DNA of 64,000 bases from Casuarius casuarius (GCA_003342895.1 PTFA01000101.1:124001-188000); one strand, 5' to 3'. Shown: positions 14,402-28,509, counted from the stretch's first letter. Made by a program: numbers and translations. Notes: generated from the letters alone by a model not told the origin.

Positions 14402-17400
14402 GCTTTCATCATAACAAAGTCAAACTGATATTTACTTACCACTAGGGACAGACATCATTGCATGCTAATTATCAAATAGGTTATGCCCTGATTTAATTGG
14501 AAAACCACAACTGAAAATGAAGGATAATGTTTTCATTATGTTTATTTCAAAGCATTGCTTAATCATAGTTCATGATGGGGAAATATTTTAATTGGATTTT
14601 ATTTGGCCAGTCCAGGGACAAAGACTGTCCTTTCATTTTCACGTGAAGTCCTTCAGGCAAGAAGATTCTGATCTTTGAACATGGCCTTTAAACACAAGTA
14701 TATATAACAAATATATAGTTTACATATATATTTATTACTGTAAATGATAACTTTTAATTCTGTACAGATGTGCAAGAGCTTGAATGGACATGGGAAAACC
14801 TAGCTGGCAGTTTCCCCTAGAAGAATTAGTGTTGCCCTCTGTTGGAAAGCTGAAGGGTTCAAAGGGCAGAAACGTTCTTTCCTTTCAACCACGAGGTTCC
14901 ATTTTTTCAAGAAAATATTGTAAAGAGAGAATCCTACAGACTGTTTGTTAAAATAAGCTACCAGCCCAACCATATTGTGCCTTCTCACTTGGCAGACAGG
15001 AGGAGTTTAAACTAAAGTTTTACTTTTGCACTGGGCAGTATTCACCGATCAGTGAACTCCTAAATTATGGTTTTTTACATTTGAAGTTGTGAGCTTTCTG
15101 ATCGCTTCTGGTTGCAGTTCCTTTCAGATCTGTAGCAGCCAAAGCAGGTGGCTTTTCAGAGCCTCTGCAATTTTATCTTTGACTCTTCAAGTCATCTCTT
15201 CTTAATCCAGTTAGCTTCCTTGCGAATTGCCTCTTTCTCAGATTGCAGAATAGCATTTCTCATAGGTCCTGTCTGCATTAGAGAAATATTCCCTGGCTAT
15301 CTATCTTTACATTATATTCCCCAAAATATCAGTTAAGAGATTGTTAATTGTTGCACAAAATCAAGCACACAAAAATTAGAAAATAGGAGACTTTAGGTCT
15401 GGTTAGCTATGTCTTAATTAAGAACCCAGAACCCAGTGCATATGAATTAATGAATACTGTCTTTGATCACATATTATTTTTTTCCACAGTATTGCTCAGT
15501 GCGGAGAATAGATAGTACTCAGTAAACTGGTATTGCTAGTAAACCTGCTTTTGTTTACTGCATGCCATTTAAGCCTTTGAGAGTGCATAGGATTCTTAAT
15601 CTCTTCATAGGCTTTTCTGTGCGACTCTTCATATCAATAGCTCAGTTTTTCACAAATATTAACTCTGGGTATATCTGCACCAAGCACCACAGTGCTGGAC
15701 AAGCTAGTCAAAAAACTAGAAACAATATAGATGCATCAGTGTCACATTGCATCTAGTCTTAGTGAGGGTTTTTGCTATGGTAAGATGATCATATTTTTTC
15801 TGTAACTCAAACTAGTATCTCTGAATGGTAACACACTCCACTTTTTAGCCGTACTAAATTACTTGAGGCTAGCAGAGGAATCTGGAACATGGTATTGTCT
15901 TATACCACAAACACATGCCCTTATCTTCACTATCCCGTGAAAAGGTAGATATTGCTCTTCCTGTTTTAGGAAAGAGACTACTCATTTTTGTTCCTATTTT
16001 GAAATACCTTCAGCCCAATTTTTCTGTGGCATTTTAAAGCATAGTTCCTTTCGGGCCCATCTGCAAACCCACCACATTTTGCTTTAAGTTTCGAGTTAAG
16101 ATAATCTCACTTCAAAGCTCTGTCAGAGTATAGCTAGTTTTGTGGAAAGGTAAACAACAAAAACCCGGTCTAGACCACATATTATGAATTTTGCATGATT
16201 TCAGTGGAAATCCAGGTCTCAACCCACATCCTTTAAAAAGCATTATAAAATGTACATGCCACAACTGTACTTGGTTTTCAGCAAAGACAGCGAATAATAT
16301 TGGAGAAGTTTTATCATTTTGCAGCAGTGTCAAATTTTAGCTTAACAATATAAACCTACCTACCTAATGAGATATAAGTGTGCAGCTTGTCTCACTGCCA
16401 ATTATGTGAACAGAAATTTCCCTTGGTCAGAAGCAGAGCCAACAAGGTGATCTGAACAGGAAAATGAAGGAAGCTAAAACCAGCAGTGTGACCAACAAGG
16501 AAGCAATGGTTAAGCTGAGGCTTTGCCATAAGAAGGGGTGATAGCATTAGTTTTAAATGAGACAAAGGTAAAAGCTATACTGTAATATACAAACAAAATA
16601 CTGCTTCTATGATGACACTTTATGATACAACGGGGAGCACTCGCCCTCTAGAGGATTAGCGACCAACAGCTAGCTCTGCTCTTTCAAACTGAAACAGATC
16701 CTCACCGTAGCTTGTGAATGGTGCTAAACAGTTCAAGTTACTGAAGTTCCCCCTGTCGCCCTTTCTCTTTCCTGGCTTGAGTCCTACTATGCTCCCGTGA
16801 CTGTGGAGAAGTCATAGGAGTAGGTGGCTAAACACTATTTGCTTTCCCAGAAGCTGTCATAGATAAACCACTATCAGTCTAAACAGTAGAGCTACCTGGA
16901 AAATGATTCATCCATTTCTGGAGCTATAAGCCTGCAAATTGTGACTTTACAGGAAAAAATATTGGATGGTAGGTGTCACTTCTCAATATAGTTCCTTGAA
17001 TAAAAATTCTGTCATTCTTCTCCTTCTTGTTTAAAACTGATGTTATCATCCTTTCTCATGACATAGCCTCAGTTTACCTCATTCTCTTGTCCATTACTTG
17101 GCTAGCTTTAACTTCCTCAGCATAACTCTAAGCATTAGTGTTGACATCTGTTCTTTTCCCCATGGCCCAACCAAGGATCCCTGATGGGCACTGCAGAACT
17201 CTAGATGGACAGATTATTTCCCATGCAGTACCACAGGAGAGCTTCTTTGCTGCCAGAAATTTAACCTCAATGTCCTTCCCACAGGTGGAACAGGTCTCCA
17301 CCTGCTTTCTGTTGCATTCTGTAGTTTTCCTTCTACCTTCTCCACTTAGAAAGTCTCAAAGGACCTGGAAGCTGGAGGAGTTTATGAATCTTTCATTAAT

Positions 17401-20400
17401 CCAACATCTGCCATCATGCAGACTTGAAATTCTCCACTGCCAGTATCAGCTCCCTAAAAGGTGAGACATTCATACATGTGAAGAGAGCAAAATTTGCCGT
17501 CTGAGGAGTATTCAACCAGCCATTTCCCACAGTTTTTTCCCAGCATGTGCTGGGCATAATAAAACCTAAGTCTGGTTGTGTAGAACGAAGTATTCTTTGG
17601 TAGTTCAAAGGTCAATAATCTAAAACAGTATTCCCAAGATCCTGAAGTAAGGCTAAACTGATCTTTTAAGAGAAAACACTTAAAAATGCATGGCATGTAA
17701 TGGCAGTTCAGAACTAGTTACTATTTTTATTTTTGAAATACATGTAAATTTGACCAGGGCCCTCTAAGGCCTAACTTTAAGACTCAGTTGAATTTTAATT
17801 GCTTACTAACCACATTATGCAATTTTCTTACTAATCTTCTCTCAAAACAAGCTTTCCTATAAGATATTATTCCAAAGCCTCTTCGTGTAAAATTGGTATT
17901 TTTGAAAAAAAACATGATTTTTTAATTTGATATGGTTCCTGGAGTAATCTCTTCTGTTTTGAACAATGTGTTAAATGGATTTGGAAAAGATTCCTGTCAA
18001 AACCTGCAAATAAATGTAGCGCTTCTTGTGATTTCAAGCCTCCCTCAGAAAATTGTCAATATACCAAAAGAAGGTTTGGGGCCAGCATTAGCATCTATAA
18101 CCTAAAACAGGATGTGTTCTTTGCAGTTTTGGTATTTTTTTTAAGTTGTTTAGACAAAGATGGATGCTTGACACATTACATAACACACAAGTAACTTTTT
18201 TTTTCTTAGATAAACACAATTAACTTTTGGCAAATGTGTGTTTGGTGAGCTGCATCATCAATAGATAAACTGTTAAACAAAGAAAAGGGATCTGTGAGTA
18301 TACCTGCGGCATAGATATACAGTGATTTTTGTATGTATAGTGATTTTCTAATTTTTGTATGTGACATTCAGTGTATGCATCATTCTGGTTATTGAAAGCT
18401 TTGCTGGTTCTTTTTTGAATGGCAAAATGCATATGCTTGAATTACCACAACGAAAGAGCTTATAATAATAACGGTACACAAAGTGCAAGAGGGCAAGCGC
18501 TTCGGCCCCAGCAGCTCTCCAGGTCCTTTCACCAAAGTTAGACATTGTCTCATCTGAACGCAATGGCACCCTCCAGTAAAAGTTATGTTTAAGAGTTGAA
18601 TAAGTCAAAGTTATTATCATGTTCACTTTTATGCTCAGCTGTCGCTCTAGGGATATGGCCTCCTGTCACTTACACGCTGCCTGGCTCTAGTTTTTGTATA
18701 ATCTATCCTTTTTATAGGGGCAATTAGAAAATGCTATTTGCCAGTCTGGAAATAGAGTGCCTTGCTAAGTACAGAAAGGTGAAATATGGGGAAAATGAAA
18801 AATATTATATGAATTTTATTGACAATAAGTGATAGAGCTAACCTGAGGCATCCAGGATCCAACATCCATAGCTACACATTTTCAATTACAGTCTTTCAAT
18901 TTCCTTTTAATTCTCGTTTGTCATAGACTCACAACTACATGCTGGAATTTTTCTATTTGTCTATATGTCATTCAGTCATGATGTTGTCCAGTTCTAGGTA
19001 TGATTTCTTCTGTTAAAATGAGAGGAAATGTCAGCATACAAGTCCTGCTTCCAATATGGTCCTTAAAGCACACTTGATCACTCACTTTCACATTCTCTTC
19101 ATTTTCCTTCTGTTTGTGAAATGACCTTCCAGATAAAAAGCTGAGCCACCTACAGATTCCCTATATATGGATATAAGTCATAGCAAAATAGGATGTTTTT
19201 TGTTGTGTTTTAATGATGTACAAGACTGAAGCTACAATTTTAATTTCATAAATTCCTTGCAGAATATTTTTACTAGGATTTTCATCAAAATCAACAAAAA
19301 AATCTTTTTTTTTTTTTGTATTCCCCATGCATGTCATCTGGCTTGAGAAGTGGTGATAATGTAAAATGTAAAGAATTTGCTGATCCTGTGAAAGAGTTAC
19401 CACTGAGTTAGCTTTCAAGCTCCCAAGAAAATTAACTTAAAAAAAATGTCAAAATGTGTAACACCACCCAGGTGAGCATTTCTGAATGAGCAGAAGTCTT
19501 TGTTCAAACCAGGATCTATTTGCTCAGAAAATCCATTTATCGAAAATAAATATTTCTGTGGAAATTATCTTGTTTTGAAACTCATAATGAAGGATTAAGA
19601 GAAACACATAGTTGAATTTCAAATACATACAAATAAATTTGCATTTCAGTAAAACATGTCTCAATTCTACATGAGTTTCAGAGGAAGTTTCACCCAGATA
19701 TGTCAGGGGAGGATCCATCACACAGATGCTAAGTGATTCTTACAAAGAAAGGAAACTTGTTACAGCATCCCATTGATTAATCAATGGAGTTCTGCTAATT
19801 TATCTGTAAAATAGATAATAATAGCAATCTTAACTCATGAATTCTTCCTGAAACTGAAAGACCTGGTGACTGAAGTAGAGATTATAGCGATACAGAAGCT
19901 ACCATTAACCTTAACAAAGCCAGGTTTTCTTTTTGTAAATCAGTGGCAGAGCTAGAGCATTCTTGGAGTCATGACATAACAGTCTTCCGTTTTAATAACA
20001 ACTAAAGCCATCAGAAATAATAACTTGATTCTTTTTCATATTACGGGTGCAGGCAGCAGTCCAACACTAAGCTTCTGTAGTAGATTGCCTTCAATTATTA
20101 AGCAGTAAAAGGTGGCAGGTCCTTATCAGGAATAGAGATGAAAGAGAATACTTCGCTTTAATACGAGATGGGAAAGACATGTTGCTGAACATAATGAACT
20201 GTATACTATGTGGAATACATCATAATGGCTCTTTATTTGGGTTACATGTGGAAGATGAAACAAATACGTTCATACATTCCGGAGACATCTTTTCAAAACT
20301 TCAAACCAGCTCATTTCATTCACTTTGGATAATATTTTACATCTGACAAAGCTTAAGATCATTCAGCAGAGTAGGTCACACTGTCTTTTTGAAGACTTTA

Positions 20401-22468
20401 TGGATTATTCAAAGGAGAGAGTCTTATACCTCCTGAAAATTGTAAGTAAAAGTAAAATGTGCATGATAAAAATTCTGGCTCCGTTCCACAATCTTACTTA
20501 GGTAAATTTCCCAGTGACAAGTAGCAGAAAGCCACTACTACAGGAGTGAAAACTACATATATCCTTCCAGAAATGCAAGGTTTACACAAGATGCAACTAT
20601 CCTAAAGCAGGTGTGCTTTTCTGCCTTTCTGTGAGTACAGAGTGGCGTTAATGGCACTTGTGCACCTCCCTTTCCAGACAGGTATCATTATAGCTATAGT
20701 TAAATAAAAGGCACTAAAAAAAGTAAAAGCTTTGGGCAATTAGTCACTAAAGTTTACTTCTTCCAATGCTTCTTCCAATTTACTTCAATATGGCTGACTC
20801 CATATGTAAATTAGCAGTCATTTTTTGGCCCATGGCAGGCCAAAGATTAACTGTAAACAAGATTATTCAGCAAATGAAGATTTATGTACCGTCTTCAAAA
20901 TTACTGAAGTGTTTTGACTCCCAATCTTCAGAACAATGACCTTCATTTTAAAGTTTAGCTTCATTGATATAAAATGATGGCACAAAATGCAGATATTTAA
21001 CAAGTCTTAAAATTGCATTTCATGTCTAGAATGTGATTATGAGAGTTGGCCAACTGCAGCAACAGATAGACATTAACAGTGTAAGATACAGATGGTTTCT
21101 GCTTAACATTTGTTTATAATAATGAAGTGTAAGTCAAGTTGCATTTTGTGCTGCATTTTAAACAGCTGTGAAGAGCCAGTAAAAATATCTAAAACCAAGT
21201 ATGGCTTAACACATAACATTGCTTTGCTTTTCTCAAAAACAGCAAGTGGAGAATGTTTTGATTACATCATTTGTATATTTTTTTAATCTTGGTTTTCTAA
21301 GAAAATTAGCCTTACAGCTTATGTTTCTCCTGTCTATCAGTTAGTTCCCCTCTCCTCCACCAGTTGACTAATGGCAATGGAATCTGACAACATCTCAGGG
21401 ATATTCCATGTTTTGTTAAAAGAAGCAGATGAGCAGAAGAAAAAGACTTAACCAGTGCCCAGACGGGAGGAAAGCAGGAAAAGCTCATCCATTTTATGTT
21501 GTTTGCTGAGCAATCCATCCATGCTTTGCTCCAAATCAGCTACAGCATATGGTTTTACACTGCCAGCATGGAAAATAGAAAAGTGATAGCAGGCACGAGG
21601 GGTTCCAAGGGCATTGCAATAAGGGAACAGATAATGGGGAGCTGGGTTACTGCAGTGTAAGGAATGTAGCCTACAAGAAACAAGATTTGGTATATCTGCT
21701 GCTCACAGAACAACTTGTCTAAGCAAACATCTGCCTCTTCACATTCCAATCTTCCAATTCCTGAACCAGTCGCAGATGCAAATATGGCATTTTTACTCTC
21801 ACTGCTCTTTCAGCATGTCAGAATATATCCACTTGAGTACACTAAGTTTTAAAAAAAGCATTCCAATAAGGAAAGCCAAAGATTAATAAAGAATAGCCTC
21901 TCTGGCAATGGGACTACAGACCCTGGCTACGCACACATCATCCTATAACCGAACTACCACTCACAGGTTCTGTTCCCCTGCTGGTTCACATAAATATTAG
22001 TTCAGTCTCTGGCTCACAAAATCTGGGTAAGATTTTGGGGATAGTTTGCTCAAAGACCCCTCCCAAAAGGCAGAGGGGGACAAGCCTTTACCGGGTTGGG
22101 CTGCAACACAGCCTAATCTTACGCAGTCCTCCTACTTTATCCTTGGGTTTTGCACCCTCAGATATCTTCAGTGCCGTTATCCCACACACCGGGGGATGCA
22201 GTATGGTTTCAGGTTAGAAGAACACTATTCTAGTCAGCTGTATTACAGCCTCTCACTACTTTAGGTAATTGGAACTGAAATTCCTCCCCCCACAGCTACG
22301 TCTTAGGCAACACAGGGACCAGAGGAGATCCATGGCCAAGCGTGAACTTGAATTTTTATGAACCTGCTCTGACTTTACATTTAGAAGATAGAGGTGCCCT
22401 GCTATTCTGAAAATTAACTATGTAAAAAAATGCAGTAAATCTGAACGTTAATATTTATTCTCTCCCTT

Positions 22469-22489
22469 CCCCCCCCCCCCAAAAAAAAA
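22469..22489. repeat. C12-A9 compound homopolymer
   Basis: Twelve C followed directly by nine A. It is prone to replication slippage and sequencing error, and no gene context is visible. Confidence 0.9.
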
Positions 22490-25400
22490 GATAAGAAATA
22501 ATAAGTAAAAATATTTCTAGCATGTGGCAGCTGAAATGTAAATAGATCCGGAGTGATTTTCCAACAGCATCAGATAATAGATGAGGTACCACCTCCTCCA
22601 AAAACATGTTTCACTTGTACCAAACCGAGGCATACATTTCATTTTTTCCATTACTGCAGCCCCACAGGACCTAGCATGTGGTTTTGCAGATCCAGGCAGT
22701 GAGCTCACTTAAATGAACTCTTTAACTTTGCATAAGCTCCACAACTCCTCTATGCAGATGTTCTTCTTCCCCCACACACAGGCTATGGTTTGGCCCTGTC
22801 TTCACTATACGTTTATCTGCACTGTTAATGACTTAATAAAGGCTCCCTGTCAACAGGGTGACAGGGTAGCAAGAGTGAGGTACCTTGTTAGAGCTATGTA
22901 AGAGACTATATCTGCACAGTATTAATATCTATTCTGGCTTGTCTCACTCTGGTGCGACAAAGAAGAAAGGAAACAGAATCCAACTAGGGCTAAAACAGAT
23001 TTCATAAAACATGGATCACGCCACAGAATCAAGAACAGAGCAGATGGCAGAGTTTTCAGATTGTTTTTCCTCTTCTTGGTGTTGCGGATTATAGTTTATC
23101 ATGAGTCTAAGAGGACAGCAGTGGAATTTATCAGTAATGAGGCTTTTGCTTCTCTTCTAGTGGCAAAGATGGTCTGTGTAATGTAATTCATGATTATCTA
23201 TGTTACTGCTATCTTCCTACAGCAAATACCTTTACTAATGGTTAAAGTGGAGCTAGAACCAAAGTGCTTGTAAAAGGAAAAATGAAAAGATCGATAAGAA
23301 GGTGTAAGCCACACAGCTGAGTATTTCTGGGTGTTACAAGCAATCAGCAAAGAAAGGTCCTTCCAGACAGACTCACCCTTAGAAACAGAAGTCCTTGTAA
23401 GTTATTAATTTTTAAACCATACTTTTTATAGAGTAAAATGCTGCCACTTTGCTAATTCATTGCTATTCTTTATTATCCCTGAGATTCATATCCTCCAGCT
23501 GTCACTGTTAATAAGTACCTTACGCAGAGTTTGAATATAGCATTAAATTGCAATTTGGGTGCAGCACAGAGTTAAGTTGGGCACGAAGTTCTGCTTAACC
23601 TCTGAGAAATTGAGTTGTTGAGCAACTTTCCACTCCTACATTTGTGATATTCTATAATAAAGCTTTTCACAGTCAGTGATAGTCCTTTGTAATATCTTTT
23701 TCCTACAAATAATGATGCTGGTGTGACTCTAGCTTTTCCCACTTATGCACCCACTATGCAAAATGATATAGATGGTACATGATACTATAGAACATAATTT
23801 TTGTCAGCCTTGCCCTAACCTGCACCTAACCTCTGTTTCCCTCCTCTAACTTAATTCTGTCATGCTGCTTATTTGTCATCAGGAGAGGCAATTAAAATAT
23901 TTCAATACACACAGAAGCACTTCTGACATACTATATTACCCCCAATTTTAAAAAGATACTTTTCCTTCTCTCAAATCATTGTTCGAGAACTCATCTGTTC
24001 CTAACGCTGTAGCAATGGGAGGTATCCTGTACTCTGACAGTACAGCACAAAGCAGGTACTGCAAGTTCCAGCCTCAGTCCTGGATGAGGCCACATAGCCC
24101 AGCACAGAGTTTATTTCTGTCTTATGCAATCTTTTTGAGAAAAATGGTCCAAAAATCCCCACACTGAACTATATCCCTGGTTTTCATTCCCTTACTGTAA
24201 AGTCTTTATAGTGAACATTTCCCTCTCTTTCACACTCCTTTGCACACATTTGATAATCTTCCATAAGACACTGACAGCTTTCTTGCTAAAAGCCAGACAT
24301 TCTTTGGGATCCTCTCAAGTTATTGTGACTGCTATCATTTGGGGCACTAATCTATCTTAGCTTAAGACTGAACAGATGCTGGTGAAGGTAGGAAGGAAGC
24401 AGAAAAGCAGCTGTAGCACACACATCAGTTTCTGCCTCTTACTTGCAATCTTGTCTGCAAGAAAACACAGGCAGGGTAAATTAGAAAGTATGCTGAGCCC
24501 TGGCAAACCTCCCTCTGCATGGCTTTGTAAAACATTGATTTCAGTGCCTCACTGAATGTTAGCCAACACTTGTGGTGCAAAACCTTGGAGCTAATTTTTT
24601 TTTTTTAATTAAAGAGAAGACACTCAGAAATAGGTATGTGAAGAAATAATGTTGGAAAGGGCATTCATACACAAGCAAAAGGTACTAGTAGTAATTCCAC
24701 TGATGCTCAAGCTTAAGCTGAAGCCAGGGGTCATGTTCATGTCCTCTCATAGACCTGGTCTTGTCAGACCTGAACATGGAATATGATGGATGGCAGATGT
24801 AGAAAAACAGGAAAAGAAGGGCTAGCATGTGGGACATCAAAGATTATTCTTTCCAATTGACTTGGTGCCAGGTAATTATCATGAATTGTCCTCATAGAGT
24901 CTTTATTTATAGCCTCCCAAAAAAGGTTTGACAGGCCTTATTATTTTGTCCACGACAAATCAACTATATCCCCTTTAATTCCTATCTGTCAGCAGACCTG
25001 GAGCTTGGCCTTTTCGATGTCAGCTTTTGCTGACCTTTATAAACAGTTTTATGTCACTTACGACAAAACATAGTACAGGTTTCTGCGCAACAGCACTGGG
25101 TCTCTCCCCTGAGAGGGTGAAGAAATCACAGAGGAAATAATTTTTATTAACTTTAGCCTGAGAACACTCTAGCAGAAAGATACAGATGTAGTTGACACTG
25201 TACAAGTAGAAATGTTGAGGGACCAGGCATGCTTGGTAAGTTATACCTTAGAAAATATAGTTATTTCGTTGTTACAAGCATCTATTAAATGCCTTTCAGA
25301 GATTTTAACTTGGCAAAATTTGGGCCTTATTGTCCATAAACGCAGTAAAAGACACATTGCTAACAAATGGGAGGGACCAAAATCTGCACCAGGGGATTGA

Positions 25401-25844
25401 CATGTCTTAGTTAAATACGTACTAGCATGCTCGTTCTTCGACGGTTTTAATCAAATCCTTTGAAATAATAGTTTATGCAGACATAGAAATCTTTAGCCCA
25501 AATATTTAATTAGGTAAAGTTATAAGTGACTGAAAACAAAATCTTTTGAAGGAAAGTAATGCTAAGTAAAGATACTATTATTGTCTCTCCAGTCAAGCAC
25601 CAAGGATGAAATTGCCACCTCATTTTCATCAACGAAAAACCTCTTTTAAGTAACTGCAGTTACTTAGAATTTGCCACTAAATGACTGAAAACAAAATCTG
25701 GTCATGATAATTCAAACTGTTTTATACGATGTTGTCAAGCCATGTTGACTAAGCTCATTTTATACCTCTCATGCTTTTCCATAGTGGTGGTGTTCTTCTG
25801 AATTACCCTTTTCTTTAGATGCAAAAGTCATGTTTAAGATATTA

Positions 25845-25875
25845 TATACATATATATATGCATGTGTGTGCATGT
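25845..25875. repeat. Alternating AT / GT purine-pyrimidine run
   Basis: The sequence alternates ATATACATATATATATGC into ATGTGTGTGCATG. It is short, imperfect alternating DNA in intergenic sequence. Confidence 0.7.
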
Positions 25876-28082
25876 ACATGCACAAAGAATATATCGTTTT
25901 ACTCTTATGTTGCTACTGCAACATACTGAAAAAAAACAAAGAAAAATACCATAACAGATCAGTTTCTGTTCCATTTCCCAGAACAAAAATTCTGACACAC
26001 AAAATCTAACAAAGACAACATCAGCAGAAAGAAAAAAAAAATTTAAAGTTGTCTAAGGGGTACTATAAAAGACATCCATTTTGTCATTAAATTTTAAGTT
26101 TAGAATGATGTTTGATGTATTTTGAAACTCTGCCCAGTCAGATCGGGTAAGTTTGTGAAAGGTTGCTTGGCAAATATGTCACTGGTATGAAAACAGACAG
26201 CCAGCAAATCATTGCTCCAATATAAACATCAACTAAAAATAAATAAATGCCTGCAGTAGAATGCGAGCCTGTTACTCCATTAAGACGAATATTATAGACT
26301 ATGAAGCAAACTAAATATTAACGACAAGAAATCTGTAAAAAGAGACAGTAGCGCATGGCCAAATTAGGGAATTGTTAATAAACCTAAGCAACTGAATAGT
26401 CAACAGAAAAAACAACACAGTCTTTTTAAAATTAAAATTGCTACAAGTTAACCTCGCTGTGTCTATGAGAAAATAAACTATAAAAATTGAAAGTATTTGG
26501 AAATATTTGAAAATGGCACCACCCTATAAATTCACTCTACATGAGTCCCAGAAGTCCTTCTTTTCAAATATCTATTCTTTTGAGAATACAGTTCATTATA
26601 TGTTTACGGCACTGTTTTTAACTTGATAGAATGTAAAAATTCCCACCAGGACCAGTTCTTCAAGGTGCTAAACATCAGAAATGCACACTGGAAAGAGCTC
26701 CCATCAAAATGTTGTAACTCTAATCTAATCTGAAACAAAATATAGAAAAAAGGACAAGAAACACAATAGTTGAATTGGTAGAAGGCAGGGAAGAAATTAT
26801 ATAATGAAAATAGGTACCAAGTTGCATTAGCTAGTAACTGTATTTAATGTACACTGTATTTAAACTTCACAGTAAAGTTATTGGGTCTTTTCATTAAGCT
26901 TAAAGATGAATGAGAAAGAATGTGATTAATACAGATGACATTATATAGGTTAATGCACAACATCCAAACTTTAACTATAGCAAGTTATTGGTTCTTTTCA
27001 TTTAAGAATTAATGAAATGGAAAAGTTAATGGAAACCACATACAAAGGAGAGGCATGAGAAATGCGAGGAGTCATGTAACTAGAAGGGAGATCTACAGTA
27101 TGCGTAGGGAGCTGCATCGTGTAGTCAGGGAAGAGATGGGGGAAGAGAAGTGAAAAAGTCGAGTCACGTAAGGATGATGAAACCAGTAAACTGACTGGCA
27201 GCAGCCAGCACTGGGACGCAGACAACGGCACGCGGGATAGTGAGGAAGAGGAAGGAATCAGAGACGATACAGAAAAAAGTTCCTTGGATGCTTTGAATTC
27301 AGAATTTTTCAGCTAATATTGTAGCCAAAGACTGGAAGAGAAGCTACTTAGGATGTGCCGAGCACCTGCTGTTTGTACTCGCTTTAAGTCACAAGTACTC
27401 TTCCCATCTAGAACCAGGCTTCTGATGTCTGAATATGTAACCAAAATCTTACATTTAGGAAGGAGGGCTGATAACTAGGTGGCCATACTCTGCAGTATTT
27501 GCCCCCCTTGGAAATCTCATGAAAGTGAGATATGAAATCATAGGAATTCAGTTAAAACCTAACAATTGCATCACATTAATTTGAAAAATGGACGGAATAA
27601 AAGCTTGGGCATGGAAGTATGATGACTTTACTCGTGGGTACAATGCTGTCCAGTGACTCTTCGCTGGAGTTCCTGTTATGACAGGAACCAGGACAAGCAC
27701 ATCCACGTTTCTGCGGGCTTCTTTATCTAACGTGGGCCACTGCCACACGGTGCACCCTGTGCAAAAGATAAGTCTGCAGGCACAGACACCAACGCAGGAT
27801 TAATGCCTGGTTTAGCTTCCCGCTTGTTTTGCCCGTTTTCCTCACAGAAACGCTTCATAACACGAAGACATACTGGCAAGGAGAAATGCAGCCCTCGAAA
27901 CACAATTACATTTATCTCTGCCTTCCTCTAATTTGAAGAAGCAAACAGCAAGCTCTCCTCGAAGGTCAGTCCCTTGGCGAGCACAGCCTTCGAGGTTCCT
28001 GAGAACTTCCTGAACACATGAAAACATTTTCAAGAGATTTTTTTTTTGCCCGAATTCAATCCTTGTCAAGAAGATACAGTGA

Positions 28083-28098
28083 TTTTTTTTTCCCCCCC
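28083..28098. repeat. T9-C7 homopolymer junction upstream of the CpG island
   Basis: Nine T followed directly by seven C, about 50 bp before GC content starts to rise. Confidence 0.85.
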
Positions 28099-28240
28099 AG
28101 TTGATAACTGGAAAAGCAGAGTGAGGTGGAAACAGGAGTGAAATACTTTCTGCGAGTCCCCACCGGTAACTCCTGAAACCGGCCCCAGCGACACACCGAG
28201 GGAGCCTGAAAGGCCCCCGCCACCATTTGAGGGGGCCCCT

Positions 28241-28251
28241 GCCGCCATGTT
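28241..28251 (-). promoter_or_regulatory. Perfect YY1 binding motif
   Basis: The reverse strand reads AACATGGCGGC, an exact match to the extended YY1 consensus AANATGGCGGC. YY1 sites of this type are typically just downstream of the start site of CpG-island promoters and are often transcribed into the 5' UTR or first codons. This suggests, by inference, that PITRM1 transcription starts close to or just upstream of 28240. On the + strand the same bases contain an in-frame ATG at 28247. Confidence 0.65.
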
Positions 28252-28399
28252 ACAGCCCCCCCGCCGGCGCAGCCCCAGCTTTGCGCTCCAGCCGCCAGAG
28301 CCGCGGCAGCACCGAGTGACCCGGCCGCGGCCCCGGGCCGCCTCCCGCCGCCGCCGCGCAGGGCGGAGCCTCCCGCCGCCAGTGCGGGCGGCGGCGGCG

Positions 28400-28409
28400 G
28401 CGCCTGCGC
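28400..28409 (+). promoter_or_regulatory. NRF1-like site
   Basis: GCGCCTGCGC differs at one base from the NRF1 palindrome GCGCATGCGC and keeps the TGCGC half. NRF1 controls many nuclear genes for mitochondrial proteins, which fits PITRM1, but in such GC-rich sequence a chance match is possible. Confidence 0.45.
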
Positions 28410-28462
28410 GGCTGGGTGTCGCGGCGCGTCCCGTTCCCGTCCCGCTGCGGAGGCGCCGAGCC

Positions 28463-28509
28463 ATGTGGAGCCGTTACCGGGTAGCGGGGCGGCTGCTGAG
28501 CCTCAGCCG
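28463..28509 (+). CDS. PITRM1: PITRM1 coding exon 1 (start codon, targeting sequence)
   Basis: Encodes residues 1-16, starting [12 protein letters not shown], with four arginines and no acidic residue, as in a mitochondrial presequence. The ATG has G at -3. The donor is gtgagg and the exon ends in phase 2. The frame stays open upstream to another ATG at 28247. Confidence 0.9.

Larger units (their letters stand above)
10416..28140. other. Intergenic DNA upstream of PITRM1, no gene recognised
   Basis: The longest frames here are about 108-113 codons (17138-17464 and 14087-14428, both +). They show no domain, no compositional bias of coding sequence and no consistent splice context, so I do not call them. 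Simple repeats are scattered, including G13A4 at 14385-14401, C12A9 at 22469-22489 and an AT/GT-rich run near 25845-25875. A slightly more CpG-containing stretch near 27060-27240 and 27590-27840 precedes the PITRM1 CpG island but does not resolve into exons. Confidence 0.55.

Noticed and set aside
14087..14428. 113-codon + strand frame in the intergenic region
   Set aside because: It has no recognisable domain, ends in a poly-Gly run caused by the G13 tract, and has no splice or promoter context.
17138..17464. 108-codon + strand frame in the intergenic region
   Set aside because: It has no domain, no supporting neighbours in phase and no promoter-like sequence; a frame this long is expected by chance in 64 kb.
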